DNA from: 40CM-2-70-7 sp035505915
Lineage (GTDB): Bacteria; Gemmatimonadota; Gemmatimonadetes; Gemmatimonadales; GWC2-71-9
Reading direction: 5' to 3'
Length of the DNA stretch: 64,000 nt
Assembly (NCBI GenBank): GCA_035505915.1
Contig: DATJQI010000011.1
Location: 62,001-126,000 of the forward strand
Shown here: piece by piece, positions 22,862 to 35,318 of the stretch
How the letters are laid out: each line of letters opens with the position of its first letter
How positions within the stretch are numbered: the stretch's first letter is position 1
The notes under the pieces: generated by a model
What the model was told of the DNA's origin: nothing
The model's input: the letters and a program-made list of their open reading frames with translations, nothing else
Database searches by the model: none
Translations under genes and position numbers: made by a program

Positions 22862-23771
22862 CAGCCGATCACCCGCACTTCCGGCTCGAGCTCCACGCCC
22901 AGCTTCTTCTGCACCGTCTTCCGGACGTGCTCCATCAGCTTGAGCACGTCGGCGGCGGTCGCGGCGCCGGTGTTGATGAAGTAGTTCGCGTGCATCGTGG
23001 ACACCTGGGCGCCGCCGACGGTGTGGCCCTTCAGGCCGGCCTCGTCGATCAGCATCCCGGCGGTCCGGGTGAGGCTGGGATTCCTGAAGACCGAGCCGCA
23101 GCACGGCTGGTCGTACGGAGTCCCCGCCTTCCGCCAGCGGAACAGGCGGCTCTGCAGCTCCTTGAGCTTGGCGGGAGACTCCTCGCCGAGCACCAGCTTG
23201 GCCTCGAGCACGATCACCGGCCCGAGGTTCGACGCCCGGTACTTGAACGAGATCTGTTTGCGGCTCAGCTGCTTGATCTTCCCCTTGGCGTCCATCACGG
23301 TGACTTCCGTGACGACCTCGGAGAACTCCGCGCCGTGGCAGCCGGCGTTCATGTAGATCCCGCCGCCCACGGTGCCCGGAATGCCCACGAACCGCTCGAC
23401 GCCCACGAAGCCCGCCTCGGCCGTGCGCCGGGCGAGGATCGGCGTGGGCATCCCCGCGCCGATGATGGCGGTGGCGCCCTTCATCTCGAAGCGGTCGAGC
23501 CCCTTCCCCATCCGGATCACGAGGCCGGGGAATCCGGCGTCCTTCACCAGGACGTTGGAGCCGAGGCCCAGGACGACCCACGGCAGATTGCGGGTCTGCG
23601 CCAGCTCGAGCCCGCGCTGCACGTCTTCGACGTCGGCGGGGAACAGCATGTAGCGCGCCGGTCCGCCGATCCGGTAGGTGGTGTACCGGGCCAGCGGCTC
23701 CTGTTCGAGCAGCCGGCCGCGGAACTTCACCTTCGGGGCGGGCGGCGGGGGCGCCGCGGGCTTGGACGCCT

Positions 23772-27048
<3,277 letters not shown>

Positions 27049-27065
<17 letters not shown>

Positions 27066-28005
27066 CGACCGCGTCTCTCAGTGTGTCCTCGAACGTATGG
27101 ACCGGCGCCCACCCGGTGGCGCGGCGGAGCTTCGTCCCGTCACCGACCAGATGCGGAATGTCGGCGGGGCGCATCAGCTCCGGATCCGCTTCGGGAATGA
27201 CGTTCGCCTCGAGCCGCCGGGCGACGCGGTCGAACAGGTCCCGCAAGCCGATCCCCTGCCCGCCCGCCACGTTGTAGGCTTCGCCCGGGACGCCCGTGGT
27301 GAGCAGCCGGGCGTACGCATCCACCACGTCCCGCACGTCCAGAAACTCCCGCACCGGGTCCAGGTTGCCGACCTTCACCACCGGCGCGCCGATCTGCTTG
27401 GCGTAGCGCAGCCGCTGGGCGAAGGCGGGGACCACGAAGCGCGTGTCCTGCCCCGGCCCGGTGTGCGCGAAGGCCCGGGCCACCACGGCGCGCAGTCCGG
27501 TGCGCCGCCAGGCCTCGAAGACCGCCGTCTCGGCGCCCACCTTGCTCGCGGCGTAGGGCGAGCACGGGGCCAGGGCGTCGGTCTCCACGCGAGGCCGGCC
27601 GTCGGTCGCCCGCCCGTAGACCTCGGCCGTGGAGACGAGCAGCAGAACCGGGTCGGCGCGCCCCAGGCGCCGCGCCTCGGCCAGCACGTAGGCGACGCGC
27701 GCGGTGCCTACCGCGTTCACGGTCCAGGCGTGGCCCGGGTCCTTCGCCGCCTCGGGCCCCGAGGCCACGGCCGCGAGATGGATCACCGCGTCGTACGGCA
27801 GGTCGACCGCCATCCGCACGGACTCCGCGTCGGTGAGCTCGAGCGGCATCCAGCGCACCGCCTGCCGCTCGGCGTCGGTCAAGCCGTCGTCGTGGCTGGC
27901 GCGCGTCGGACGCAGGGCGCCGAACACCTCGTGGCCGTCGGTCAGGAGCCGGCGGATCATCCACCGTCCCACGAAGCCGTCCGCGCCGGTGACCAGCACC
28001 TTCAC
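27049..28005 (-). CDS. rmd: GDP-6-deoxy-D-mannose reductase (GDP-rhamnose synthase) type epimerase/reductase
   Basis: A 318-residue extended SDR starting at GTG 28005 in GTGA overlap with gmd. It has TGADGFVGRWMIRRL near the N-terminus, STAEVYG, the Tyr-Lys in SPYAASKVGAETA and FAHTGPGQDTRFVVPAF, common in GDP-4-keto-6-deoxymannose reductases. Coupling with gmd implies reduction of GDP-4-keto-6-deoxymannose to GDP-D-rhamnose. GDP-talose formation cannot be excluded; fucose synthase (GFS) is less likely from length and motifs. Confidence 0.82.
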
Positions 28006-29042
28006 GCGGTGCGCTCCAGATCCGCGTCGACCATCAGCGTGACCAGCTCGGCGAACCCGGTCCGGGGGGTCCAGCCCAGCTCCTCGCGCGCGCGCCGGGG
28101 ATCGGCCTGCAGGATGTCCACCTCGGCCGGCCGGACGAACTTCGGGTCCACCACCACGTGCTTCTTCCAGTCGAGGCCGGCGTGGCCGAAGGCGATCTCG
28201 CACAGCTCGCGCACGGTGTGGGTCTCGCCGGTGCCGATGACGTAGTCGGCCGGGCTCGGCCGCTGCAGCATCCGCCACATCGCGTCCACGTAGTCGGCGG
28301 CGTACCCCCAGTCCCGCCGGGCGTCCAGGTTGCCGAGGCGCACCTCGGTGGCCCGGCCCCGTTTGATCCGCGCGACCGCGTGCGTGACCTTGCGGGTGAC
28401 GAACTCGAGCCCGCGGCGCGGGGACTCGTGATTGAAGAGGATCCCGCTCGCGGCGTAGAGGCCGTAGGACTCGCGGTAATTCACGGTGATCCAGTGCCCG
28501 TAGACCTTGGCGACGCCGTACGGCGAGCGCGGGTAGAAGGGCGTGCTCTCGCTCTGCGGGGTCTCCTGCACCTTGCCGAACATCTCGGACGAGCTGGCCT
28601 GGTAGAACCGGGCCTCCGGGTGGGCCAGGCGTACGGCCTCGAGCAGGCGGGTCACGCCCAGGGCGGTGAACTCCCCGGTGAGCACCGGCTGGCTCCACGA
28701 GGTGGGCACGAAGCTCTGGGCGGCGAGGTTGTACACCTCGTGGGGCCGGGCATCCCGGATGACGGCGGTGAGGGAGTGCTGGTCCAGCAGGTCGGCGGGC
28801 ACGATGTGGACGCGGTCCAGGAGGTGGCCGATCCGCTCGTAGGAGTCGTGGGAGGTCCGGCGGACGACGCCGACCACCTCGTACCCCTTCTCCAGCAGGA
28901 GCTCGGCCAGGTAGGAGCCGTCCTGGCCCGTGACCCCGGTAATGACGGCGGTGCGGCGGGGTTGCCCGCCCTCCGGCGCCGGATTAGGTTTCCGCCCCTG
29001 CTCGGCCCGGGTGTCCCCGGGTTGGCGCGTAGTGGAACTCAT
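28002..29042 (-). CDS. gmd: GDP-mannose 4,6-dehydratase
   Basis: Converts GDP-mannose to GDP-4-keto-6-deoxymannose. The 346-residue protein has TGVTGQDGSYLAELL (about 36-50), the family-specific SSSEMFGKVQETPQ, SPYGVAKVYGHW and the NHESPRRGLEFVTRK loop. ATG 29042 adds about 30 residues with no homology feel before the Rossmann fold, but no other start codon is available in frame. The start lies only 14 bases from the divergent rpmB start, so its promoter must overlap rpmB coding sequence. Confidence 0.94.
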   Translation of the reverse strand: MSSTTRQPGDTRAEQGRKPNPAPEGGQPRRTAVITGVTGQDGSYLAELLLEKGYEVVGVVRRTSHDSYERIGHLLDRVHIVPADLLDQHSLTAVIRDARPHEVYNLAAQSFVPTSWSQPVLTGEFTALGVTRLLEAVRLAHPEARFYQASSSEMFGKVQETPQSESTPFYPRSPYGVAKVYGHWITVNYRESYGLYAASGILFNHESPRRGLEFVTRKVTHAVARIKRGRATEVRLGNLDARRDWGYAADYVDAMWRMLQRPSPADYVIGTGETHTVRELCEIAFGHAGLDWKKHVVVDPKFVRPAEVDILQADPRRAREELGWTPRTGFAELVTLMVDADLERTA

Positions 29043-29056
29043 TCGTCGGACCGACC

Positions 29057-29248
29057 ATGGCTCGTGTGTGTGAACTGTGTGGCAAGGCCCCCGCGACGGG
29101 GCACAGCGTCAGCCACGCGAACAACAAGACCAACCGCCGCTGGTTCCCGAACCTGCAGCGCGTGCGCGCCGTCGTGAACGGCACCACCCGCCGCATCCGG
29201 GTCTGCACCCGCTGCATCAAGTCGCACCGCGTAATCAAAGCCGCCTGA
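29057..29248 (+). CDS. rpmB: 50S ribosomal protein L28, zinc-binding form
   Basis: A 63-residue ribosomal protein with two CxxC pairs (CELCGK near residue 5 and CTRCIK near 53) typical of the zinc-containing L28 type, plus SHANNKTNRRWFPNLQ. It is the only plus-strand protein gene in the first 51 kb, wedged between divergent gmd and convergent rplQ. No good Shine-Dalgarno sequence precedes the ATG, and any promoter must lie inside gmd. Confidence 0.97.
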   Translation: MARVCELCGKAPATGHSVSHANNKTNRRWFPNLQRVRAVVNGTTRRIRVCTRCIKSHRVIKAA

Positions 29249-29252
29249 AGAG

Positions 29253-29276
29253 AAAAGGGGACCCGTCGGGGTCCCC
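29253..29276 (-). terminator. Intrinsic terminator of the rplQ operon
   Basis: GGGGACCC (29257-29264) pairs perfectly with GGGTCCCC (29269-29276) around a GTCG loop. On the minus strand the stem is followed by TTTTC (complement of 29256-29252), giving a classic intrinsic terminator 30 bases beyond the rplQ stop. Reading from rpmB the stem has no T-run behind it, so any rpmB termination would rely on the hairpin alone. Confidence 0.8.
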
Positions 29277-29306
29277 TGGTGTGTCACCGCCCGCCCCGCC
29301 GCTCGC

Positions 29307-29663
29307 TCACTCACTCAGCAGTTCGATCCGGGCCACGTCCGCGCCGTCTCCGACGCGGTGCCCCAGCTTGACGATGCGCGTGTAGCCGCCCGGCCGCGCC
29401 GCGAAGCGCTTGCCCAGCTCGGCGAACAGGCGATGGCTCACTTCCTTGTCGGCGATCCGCCGCTCCACCAGCCGGCGGGCGTGCAGATCGCCCCGCCGCG
29501 CGAGCGTGATGAGCCGCTCCGCGAAGGGCCGCAGCTCCTTCGCCTTGGCCTCGGTGGTGACGATGCGGTCGTGCCGGAAGAGGGACGTCGCCATGTTGTT
29601 CAGCGTCGCCTTCTTGTGGCTCGAGGTGCGGGAGAGCTGCCGGCCCTTGGCGCGATGCCGCAT
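29307..29663 (-). CDS. rplQ: 50S ribosomal protein L17
   Basis: A 118-residue large-subunit protein, last gene of the alpha operon. It begins MRHRAKGRQLSRTSSHKKA, with TLNNMATSLFRHDRIVTTEAKAK in two visible parts, typical of L17. ATG 29663 shares one base with the rpoA stop (TAATG). A terminator follows. Confidence 0.97.
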   Translation of the reverse strand: MRHRAKGRQLSRTSSHKKATLNNMATSLFRHDRIVTTEAKAKELRPFAERLITLARRGDLHARRLVERRIADKEVSHRLFAELGKRFAARPGGYTRIVKLGHRVGDGADVARIELLSE

Positions 29664-30724
29664 TACTCCTCCTCACCCACCGCGGCCTGCGCCATCGGGG
29701 GCACGCCCGGATCGAGGATCCGGATGTCGCCGGCGGCCGTCTCTTCGAACCGCATCCCGAAGTTCAGCCCTTCCCGCCGCAGCAGGTCGGCGATTTCGCC
29801 CAGCGCCTTCTCGCCGACGTTCTTGACCTTCAGGAGGTCGGTTTCGGCGTGCTGCACCAGGTCGCCCAGCGTGCGGATGTTGGAGTTCTTGAGCGAATTC
29901 ACGGAGCGGACCGAGAGCCCGACGTCGTCGATGCTCCGGTCGAGCAGCTCCTTGAGCCGCCCGGGCGCGGCGGTGCCGCCGTTGGACGACGGCTCGGCCG
30001 TGACGGTGGGTACCTTGCCGAAATCCACGAAATACCGGAAGTGCTCGTGCGCGAGGGCGGCGGCGTAGGCCACCGCGTCCTCGGGGCTGATGGTGCCGTT
30101 GGTTTCCACGGACAGCGTCAGCCGGTCGTAGTCGGTCCGCTGGCCCACGCGGGTCTCGGCCACGGTGAAGTTGGCGCGGCGGACCGGGTTGTAGATCGAG
30201 TCGATCCGCACCACGTCCACCGACAAGGTCCGGTCGACGGGATGCTGCTCCGCTTCCACGTAGCCGCGGCCCTTGTTCACGTACAGCTCGCCGCTCATCT
30301 CCTTGTCGTCCTGGATCGTGAACAGGAGCTGATCGGGGTTGACCACCGTCACGGCGCCGTGGGACTCGATGTCCCGGGCGTAGACGGGGCCGGCCTTCTC
30401 GCGCTTGATGTGCAGCACCGCTTCATCGGCGTCGGGGGCCAGCACCAGCGTCAGCTGCTTCAGGCGCTGGATGATCTGATGGACGTCTTCCACCACGCCC
30501 GGGATGGTCTGGTGCTCGTGCACCACCCCGTCCAGGCGGAACGCCCACACGGCCGCGCCGCGGAGCGAGGACAGGAGCATCCGGCGGAGCGAGTTCCCCA
30601 GGGTGTATCCGTAGCCGCGCTCCAGAGGCTGCAGCCGGAACTCGGCGGCGTTCGGCGCATCCTCCCGCTTGGTCATTTCGACCACGTGCGGGCGGACCAG
30701 GCCGGTCAAATCGAGAGTCGTCAT
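29663..30724 (-). CDS. rpoA: DNA-directed RNA polymerase subunit alpha
   Basis: The assembly platform of RNA polymerase. About 353 residues: the N-terminal dimerisation domain has ERGYGYTLGNSLRRMLLSSL (about 35-54) and the C-terminal DNA- and activator-binding domain has LDRSIDDVGLSVRSVNSLK and VKNVGEKALGEI. Start is ATG 30724 (TGATG with rpsD) or GTG 30727 (GTGA); both fit. Slight C-terminal extension ending in EEE. Confidence 0.97.
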   Translation of the reverse strand: MTTLDLTGLVRPHVVEMTKREDAPNAAEFRLQPLERGYGYTLGNSLRRMLLSSLRGAAVWAFRLDGVVHEHQTIPGVVEDVHQIIQRLKQLTLVLAPDADEAVLHIKREKAGPVYARDIESHGAVTVVNPDQLLFTIQDDKEMSGELYVNKGRGYVEAEQHPVDRTLSVDVVRIDSIYNPVRRANFTVAETRVGQRTDYDRLTLSVETNGTISPEDAVAYAAALAHEHFRYFVDFGKVPTVTAEPSSNGGTAAPGRLKELLDRSIDDVGLSVRSVNSLKNSNIRTLGDLVQHAETDLLKVKNVGEKALGEIADLLRREGLNFGMRFEETAAGDIRILDPGVPPMAQAAVGEEE

Positions 30725-31359
30725 CACTTGGAGTAGAGCTCGACGATGAGCTGTTCTTGCGCCGCGACCGGAATGGCGTCACGGGTGGGCCGCTCGGTCA
30801 TCTTGCCGAGGACCTTGTCGCTGTCCACCTGAATCCAGCTGACCGGCTGGCCGCGGCCGGCGAGCTCGAGGGCCGCCTTGACCAGGACCAGCTCGCGGCT
30901 CGCGTCGGAGACGCGGACTTCGTCGCCGGGCCGGATGCGGTAGGACGGAATGTCGACGGTCCGACTGTTCACCAGGATGTGCCGGTGGCGCACCAGCTGG
31001 CGCGCCTGCCGGCGCGACGCCGCGAACCCCATCCGGTACACGATGTTGTCGAGCCGCGACTCGAGCGCGACGAGCAGCGCTTCGCCGGTGACGCCGGGCT
31101 CACGCAGCACGCGCTCGAATACATTGCGGAACTGGCGCTCGGAGAGCCCGTAGATGCGCTTCACCTTCTGCTTCTCGCGCATCTGCTTGGCGTACTCCGA
31201 CGCCTTGCGCCGCCGCCCCGTGCCCTGGCCGTGCTGGCCCGGCGCGTAGGCGCGGCGTTCGATGGCGCACTTCTCGGTGAGGCAGCGCGCCCCCTTCAGA
31301 AACAGCTTGGTGCCCTCGCGACGGCACAGCTTGCAGGCCGGTCCCGTATACCGAGCCAT
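30724..31359 (-). CDS. rpsD: 30S ribosomal protein S4, zinc-type
   Basis: A primary rRNA-binding protein, 211 residues. The N-terminus carries CKLC and a later Cys pair (RCLTEKC), the zinc-finger form of S4. The S4 RNA-binding domain is visible (SRLDNIVYRMGFAASRRQAR). In most operons S4 also represses its own message; no leader structure was identified here. Three-base gap to rpsK. Confidence 0.97.
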   Translation of the reverse strand: MARYTGPACKLCRREGTKLFLKGARCLTEKCAIERRAYAPGQHGQGTGRRRKASEYAKQMREKQKVKRIYGLSERQFRNVFERVLREPGVTGEALLVALESRLDNIVYRMGFAASRRQARQLVRHRHILVNSRTVDIPSYRIRPGDEVRVSDASRELVLVKAALELAGRGQPVSWIQVDSDKVLGKMTERPTRDAIPVAAQEQLIVELYSK

Positions 31360-31362
31360 GGA

Positions 31363-31755
31363 TCAGACCCGCCGCTTCTTGGGCGGCCGGCACCCATTGT
31401 GGGGAATCGGCGTGACGTCGCGGATGGAGCGGATCTGCAGTCCGGCGGTGGCGAGCGCCTGAATGGCCGACTCGCGGCCGGAGCCGGGACCCTGCACGCG
31501 CACGTGAACCCGCTTGACGCCGAGCGCCAGCGCTTCCCGCGCCGCCTGCTCCGCGGCGACGGTGGCGGCGAACGGCGTGGACTTCTTCGATCCCTTGAAC
31601 CCGGCCTTGCCCGCCGAACCCCAGGTGATCGCGTTGCCGTGCGAGTCGGTGATGGTGATGAGCGTGTTGTTGAACGTGGCGGTGATGTGCGCCACGCCCT
31701 CCGCTTCCACGACTTTCTTGGCGCGCTTGGCGCCCGGAGCTTTCGCCTGAGCCAT
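31363..31755 (-). CDS. rpsK: 30S ribosomal protein S11
   Basis: A 130-residue platform protein. Characteristic segments are HITATFNNTLITITD, GVKRVHVRVQGPGSGRE and the end IPHNGCRPPKKRRV. An alanine/lysine-rich N-terminal extension of about 18 residues is normal. It abuts rpsM with no gap. Confidence 0.97.
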   Translation of the reverse strand: MAQAKAPGAKRAKKVVEAEGVAHITATFNNTLITITDSHGNAITWGSAGKAGFKGSKKSTPFAATVAAEQAAREALALGVKRVHVRVQGPGSGRESAIQALATAGLQIRSIRDVTPIPHNGCRPPKKRRV

Positions 31756-32139
31756 TTACTTTTTCAGGGCGGGCTTCTTCTTGCCCGCGATCGCGCGCCG
31801 CGGTCCCTTCTTCGTGCGCGCATTGGTGTGCGTGCGCTGACCGCGCACGGGGAGATTCTTGCGGTGCCGCCCGCCCCGGTACGTGCCGATGTCCATCAAC
31901 CGCTTGATGTTCATCGCCACTTCGGTGCGGAGCGCGCCCTCGACCTTGTAATCCCGTTCGATCACCTGGCGGAGCCGCGCGACTTCCGCGTCCCGCAGGT
32001 CGCGCACGCGCGCGTCCGGGCTCACCCCGGTCTCCGCGAGGATGCGCTTCGCGTTCGACGGCCCCACCCCGTAGATGTAGGGGAGCGCGTACTGGATCTT
32101 CTTGTCGCGTGGCAGGTCCACGCCGGCAATACGTGCCAT
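31756..32139 (-). CDS. rpsM: 30S ribosomal protein S13
   Basis: A 127-residue head protein contacting the P-site. ATG 32139 begins MARIAGVDLPRDKKI; the helix-two-turn-helix region IYGVGPSNAKRIL and RGQRTHTNARTKKG are standard. The frame is open for 20 codons upstream, but that part is the rpmJ antisense-frame overlap and lacks homology. Confidence 0.97.
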   Translation of the reverse strand: MARIAGVDLPRDKKIQYALPYIYGVGPSNAKRILAETGVSPDARVRDLRDAEVARLRQVIERDYKVEGALRTEVAMNIKRLMDIGTYRGGRHRKNLPVRGQRTHTNARTKKGPRRAIAGKKKPALKK

Positions 32140-32143
32140 CGAC

Positions 32144-32260
32144 TTAGCCCTGCCGCTGTTTGTGTTTGGGATTGCGCTTGCAGATGACCCGGACCACACC
32201 CCGGCGCTTGATCACCTTGCAATGCTCGCAGATCGGCTTGACGCTCGTGCGCACCTTCAA
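32144..32260 (-). CDS. rpmJ: 50S ribosomal protein L36
   Basis: A short gene of 38 codons. It reads MKVRTSVKPICEHCKVIK followed by RRGVVRVICKRNPKHKQRQG, with the C-C-C-H zinc set of the standard L36. The start is TTG at 32260, preceded by GGGAG about nine bases upstream; the stop TAA ends four bases before rpsM. It is the first gene of the alpha operon here; infA and secY are not beside it. Confidence 0.95.
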   Translation of the reverse strand: MKVRTSVKPICEHCKVIKRRGVVRVICKRNPKHKQRQG

Positions 32261-32298
32261 AAGACCGTCTCCCGGCAAAGATTCTGGTTAAGTCTTGA

Positions 32299-32327
32299 AC
32301 AATACCCGGGCTCGTAACCTCACGCAA
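32299..32327 (-). promoter_or_regulatory. Putative promoter of the rpmJ-rplQ operon
   Basis: On the minus strand TTGCGT (32327-32322) and TATTGT (32304-32299) are spaced by 17 bases, and would start a transcript near 32292, about 30 bases before the TTG of rpmJ. The -35 is only a partial match. The 32261-32336 gap, between pyrF end and rpmJ, is the only non-coding space where this operon's promoter could sit. Confidence 0.5.
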
Positions 32328-32336
32328 GGGGCGCGA

Positions 32337-33032
32337 TTACGCGCTCATCCCGTCCAGGATCCCCCGGTATGCGGAGACCGGGTCCGCCGCGGCCGTAATC
32401 GGCCTCCCGACCACCAGATGAGTCGCCCCACCGCGCACCGCCCCCGCCGGCGTAACCGCCCGGGCCTGGTCGTCCGCCCCCGCCTCCTTGGGCCTGATCC
32501 CCGGGACGACGAGCCAGGGTTCCTTTCCCAAGGCCTCGCGCAGGATCCCCACCTCCTGCCCCGAAGCCACCACCCCCCGAAGCCCCGCCTCGCGGGCCGC
32601 CCGGGCGAGCCGGACCGCCTCGGCGCCGAGGTCGGGGACCCCCCGGCCCAGCACCGCGCTGAACGACCCGGCGTCGTGCGACGTGAGTACCGTCACCCCC
32701 ACCAGGGAGAGGCCGCCGCCCGCCGGGTCGCCCGCGGCCCGGCGGGCGGCGGCCATCATCGCCGTCCCTCCGAGACAATGCACCGTCGCCAGCTCGACCC
32801 CCAGATCCCGGGCGCTCTCCACCGCTCCGGCCACCGTGTTGGGGATGTCGTGCCATTTGAGATCCAGAAAGACCCGGATGCCCCGGGCGCGGAGCTCCCG
32901 GACCAGGGCGGGCCCTTCGCGCACGTACAGCACGGGTCCGATCTTCGCCCACGCCAGCCCCGGCAGCCGGGCGGCGAGCGCCAGCGCTTCCTTCCCGCTC
33001 GGCAGGTCGAACGCGACGATCAGCTCAGCCAC
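32337..33032 (-). CDS. pyrF: Orotidine-5'-phosphate decarboxylase
   Basis: Last step of UMP synthesis. 231 residues, with LIVAFDLPSG, the catalytic Lys-Asp network in VFLDLKWHDIPNTV, TVHCLGG and the phosphate-binding VPGIRP and HLVVGRPIT. It overlaps the end of pyrD by eight bases, so the two pyrimidine enzymes are coupled. Confidence 0.96.
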   Translation of the reverse strand: MAELIVAFDLPSGKEALALAARLPGLAWAKIGPVLYVREGPALVRELRARGIRVFLDLKWHDIPNTVAGAVESARDLGVELATVHCLGGTAMMAAARRAAGDPAGGGLSLVGVTVLTSHDAGSFSAVLGRGVPDLGAEAVRLARAAREAGLRGVVASGQEVGILREALGKEPWLVVPGIRPKEAGADDQARAVTPAGAVRGGATHLVVGRPITAAADPVSAYRGILDGMSA

Positions 33033-33861
33033 GGCCGAGCTCCCCCACCACCCGCTCGGGCAGGCGCGGGTCCGCCAGGGCCCCGGTTCCGATCGCCACG
33101 AGGTCGGCGCCCGCGGTGAGGTACTCCCGCGCGTCGGCCGCGCGGCGGATGCCGCCCACCCCGATGATGGGCAGCCGGAGCTTTTCCCGCACCTTCCGGA
33201 CCGCGAGCACGCCCACCGGCAGGAGCGCGGGGCCGCTCATGCCGCCATACCCGTTGCCCAGCCGCCCGGCGAGGGTTCCCGGCATCGTGTTCACCAGACT
33301 GATTCCGTCCGCGCCGGCGTCCGCGGCCACCTGCGCCGAGCGGGCGATGTCGGGGAGCACGGGCGAGAGTTTGATGACGAGCGGGCGCGTCGTCGCCACC
33401 CGGCACCGGCGCACCAGCTCGGCGAGCGCGTGATCGTCCGCGCCGAACTCGAGGCCGCCGGCGCTGGTATTCGGACACGAGGCGTTGATCTCGAACGCCG
33501 TGACCGCGCCGGCCTGGCTCAGCCGCCGGAGCACGATCTCATAGTCCTCCATCCGCGCGCCGGCGACGTTCACGAGAATCCGCGCCTGCCGGAGCCGGCG
33601 GGCCAGCCAGGGAAGCTCGTGCGCCGCGACCGCTTCGACGCCGGGGTTGGCGAGTCCCACCGCGTTCAGCATCCCCCCGCGGAACTCGGCCACGCGCGGC
33701 CCGGGGTGACCACGCCGGGGCTCGGGGGTGACGGCTTTCGTGACGATCCCTCCCAGCCGCTCGAGGTCGATGACGCCGTCCACCTCGCGCCCGAAGCCCG
33801 CGGTGCCCGCCGCGAGGAGCACGGGGTTCTGGAAAGCCGCGCCCCAGAGCGTGACGGTCAC
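33025..33861 (-). CDS. pyrD: Dihydroorotate dehydrogenase, class 1B catalytic subunit
   Basis: FMN enzyme oxidising dihydroorotate to orotate. From GTG 33861 (GTGA) it is 278 residues. Class 1 is indicated by the active-site Cys in EINASCPNTSAGG; the FMN contacts are in VIKLSPVLPDIA and IIGVGGIRRAADAREYL. Class 1B enzymes normally work with the iron-sulphur flavoprotein PyrK, which is not adjacent here. Confidence 0.93.
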   Translation of the reverse strand: MTVTLWGAAFQNPVLLAAGTAGFGREVDGVIDLERLGGIVTKAVTPEPRRGHPGPRVAEFRGGMLNAVGLANPGVEAVAAHELPWLARRLRQARILVNVAGARMEDYEIVLRRLSQAGAVTAFEINASCPNTSAGGLEFGADDHALAELVRRCRVATTRPLVIKLSPVLPDIARSAQVAADAGADGISLVNTMPGTLAGRLGNGYGGMSGPALLPVGVLAVRKVREKLRLPIIGVGGIRRAADAREYLTAGADLVAIGTGALADPRLPERVVGELGRG

Positions 33862-35318
33862 AGCGCCGTGTCCGACACGGCGCGGGGGCGCGGCGAGTTG
33901 GGACGCAGCACCCGGGGGGGCACGGGCTTGATTTCCGGCGGATCGAGGAGGGGCCCGCGAGGTCCCGTCTCGGGGACGGTCCACCGCGCTTCACTCGCGA
34001 CGCCCGCGGAGCGGCTCTGCCGGGCGCGGATGCCGAAGAGCCGCGCCAGGGAATCCTCGGCCTCTGTGTACTCGGGGCTGGCCGCGCCGTTCAGGGCCAG
34101 GGTGTAGGGCGATGTCGCATACGAGCCCTGCAGCACGCGGGTCAGCGAGTCCGAGCGGCCGGGAGCGAGCGGGATCGCGGCCACGATGGCCTTGGGCGCG
34201 AACAGCGAGGTCGGATGCTGCTGCGCGAATCCGATGAGCAGTGCCGCGGCGAGCGGCGGCGCCTGCAACGAATCCCGCGCCAGCTCCCCGCGCCGGAACG
34301 TGCCCGCGATGCTCGAGTCCTTGCCGCCGAGCTGCTCGAGGACCTGCTGGAGACGGCGGGCGGCGCCGACCCCGGAGCCGTGCTGGGTGAGCGGCAGAAG
34401 ATCGGTCGAAACGGCCGCGACGCTGTCCAGGCTCTCCGCCCGGGCCGCCCGGGCCTGCAGTCGGGCGACCCGTGCCAGGTCGGCCTCGGCGGAGTCCGCC
34501 GCCACCTCACCGGCCTGGACGAAGCGCGCGTCCGCCGACGGCACGTCTCCGGACGCCAGCAGACGGTAGCCGTCGTCGAGATAGATCCGGGCCCGGGCGC
34601 CGGCGGTCAGCCGCGCGCGCGGGACGACCCGCCCCACCACGGCGGACGTGGCCGCGGGTCCGGCCACCCGGGCGAGCGCGACGAACATCGAGTCCCAGTC
34701 CGTTTCGAGGGGTTTGCGCGCGACCAGCGCGTCACAGAGCGTGTCCGCGCGCCCCGTCCGCCCGGCGTCCACGAGCGTGAGAAACTCCTCCACGCCGGCG
34801 TCCCGCCGGCCGGACCGGCCGAAGAGCGCGACGGCGGTGTCGAGCCGTCCGGCACCCCGGGCTCCGCGCCCCGCGAACAAGGCGGCCTCCTCCCGGCGAT
34901 CACGATCCTTGGAATTGAGGACCGGCTCGGCGAAGGTCTCGGCGGCCGCGTAGTCCTCCGCGCGGAGCGCGCAGCGCGACCGGACCAGGGCGATGCGCTC
35001 CACCAGTGCCCGGTTCGCGGTGAGCGCCGTGGCCCGGTCGAGCCTCGTCCCGGCGTCCGGGCACGCATTCGACCCGGCGAGCCCCTCGGCGGCGGTGACC
35101 AGGGCCTCCGGCAGCCACCCGCTGTGGGGATGATGCGTCGCCACGGATTCGGCCTCGACCGCCGCGAGCGACCAGTTCTGGACCGCCGCGTCGCCCTGCC
35201 CGGCGCGCTCCTGCTTCCGGGCGTCCCGCGCGTAGCGGTGCGCGTTCCAGAGGCCGTTGTAGTAGACGCATCCTCCGAGCAGGAGCGTGAGGGTCACCGG
35301 GAGCGCGCGCCGGTTCAC
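33858..35318 (-). CDS. Predicted lipoprotein with repeat (TPR-like) helices
   Basis: A 486-residue protein starting at GTG 35318 (GTGA with the amidase stop). The signal peptide ends in the lipobox LLGGC at about residue 16, followed by VYYNGLWNAHRYARDARKQE, a sequence feature often seen at the start of outer-membrane tetratricopeptide lipoproteins. The body is Ala-rich helical repeats; the last 60 residues are Pro/Arg-rich. No enzyme motif is visible. Coupling to an amidase suggests an envelope role, but the function is unknown. Confidence 0.75.
   Translation of the reverse strand: MNRRALPVTLTLLLGGCVYYNGLWNAHRYARDARKQERAGQGDAAVQNWSLAAVEAESVATHHPHSGWLPEALVTAAEGLAGSNACPDAGTRLDRATALTANRALVERIALVRSRCALRAEDYAAAETFAEPVLNSKDRDRREEAALFAGRGARGAGRLDTAVALFGRSGRRDAGVEEFLTLVDAGRTGRADTLCDALVARKPLETDWDSMFVALARVAGPAATSAVVGRVVPRARLTAGARARIYLDDGYRLLASGDVPSADARFVQAGEVAADSAEADLARVARLQARAARAESLDSVAAVSTDLLPLTQHGSGVGAARRLQQVLEQLGGKDSSIAGTFRRGELARDSLQAPPLAAALLIGFAQQHPTSLFAPKAIVAAIPLAPGRSDSLTRVLQGSYATSPYTLALNGAASPEYTEAEDSLARLFGIRARQSRSAGVASEARWTVPETGPRGPLLDPPEIKPVPPRVLRPNSPRPRAVSDTAL

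Noticed and set aside
29257..29276. Hairpin as the rpmB terminator
   Set aside because: The sequence after the stem on the plus strand has no T-run; the run of four T is on the minus strand, so it was assigned to rplQ.
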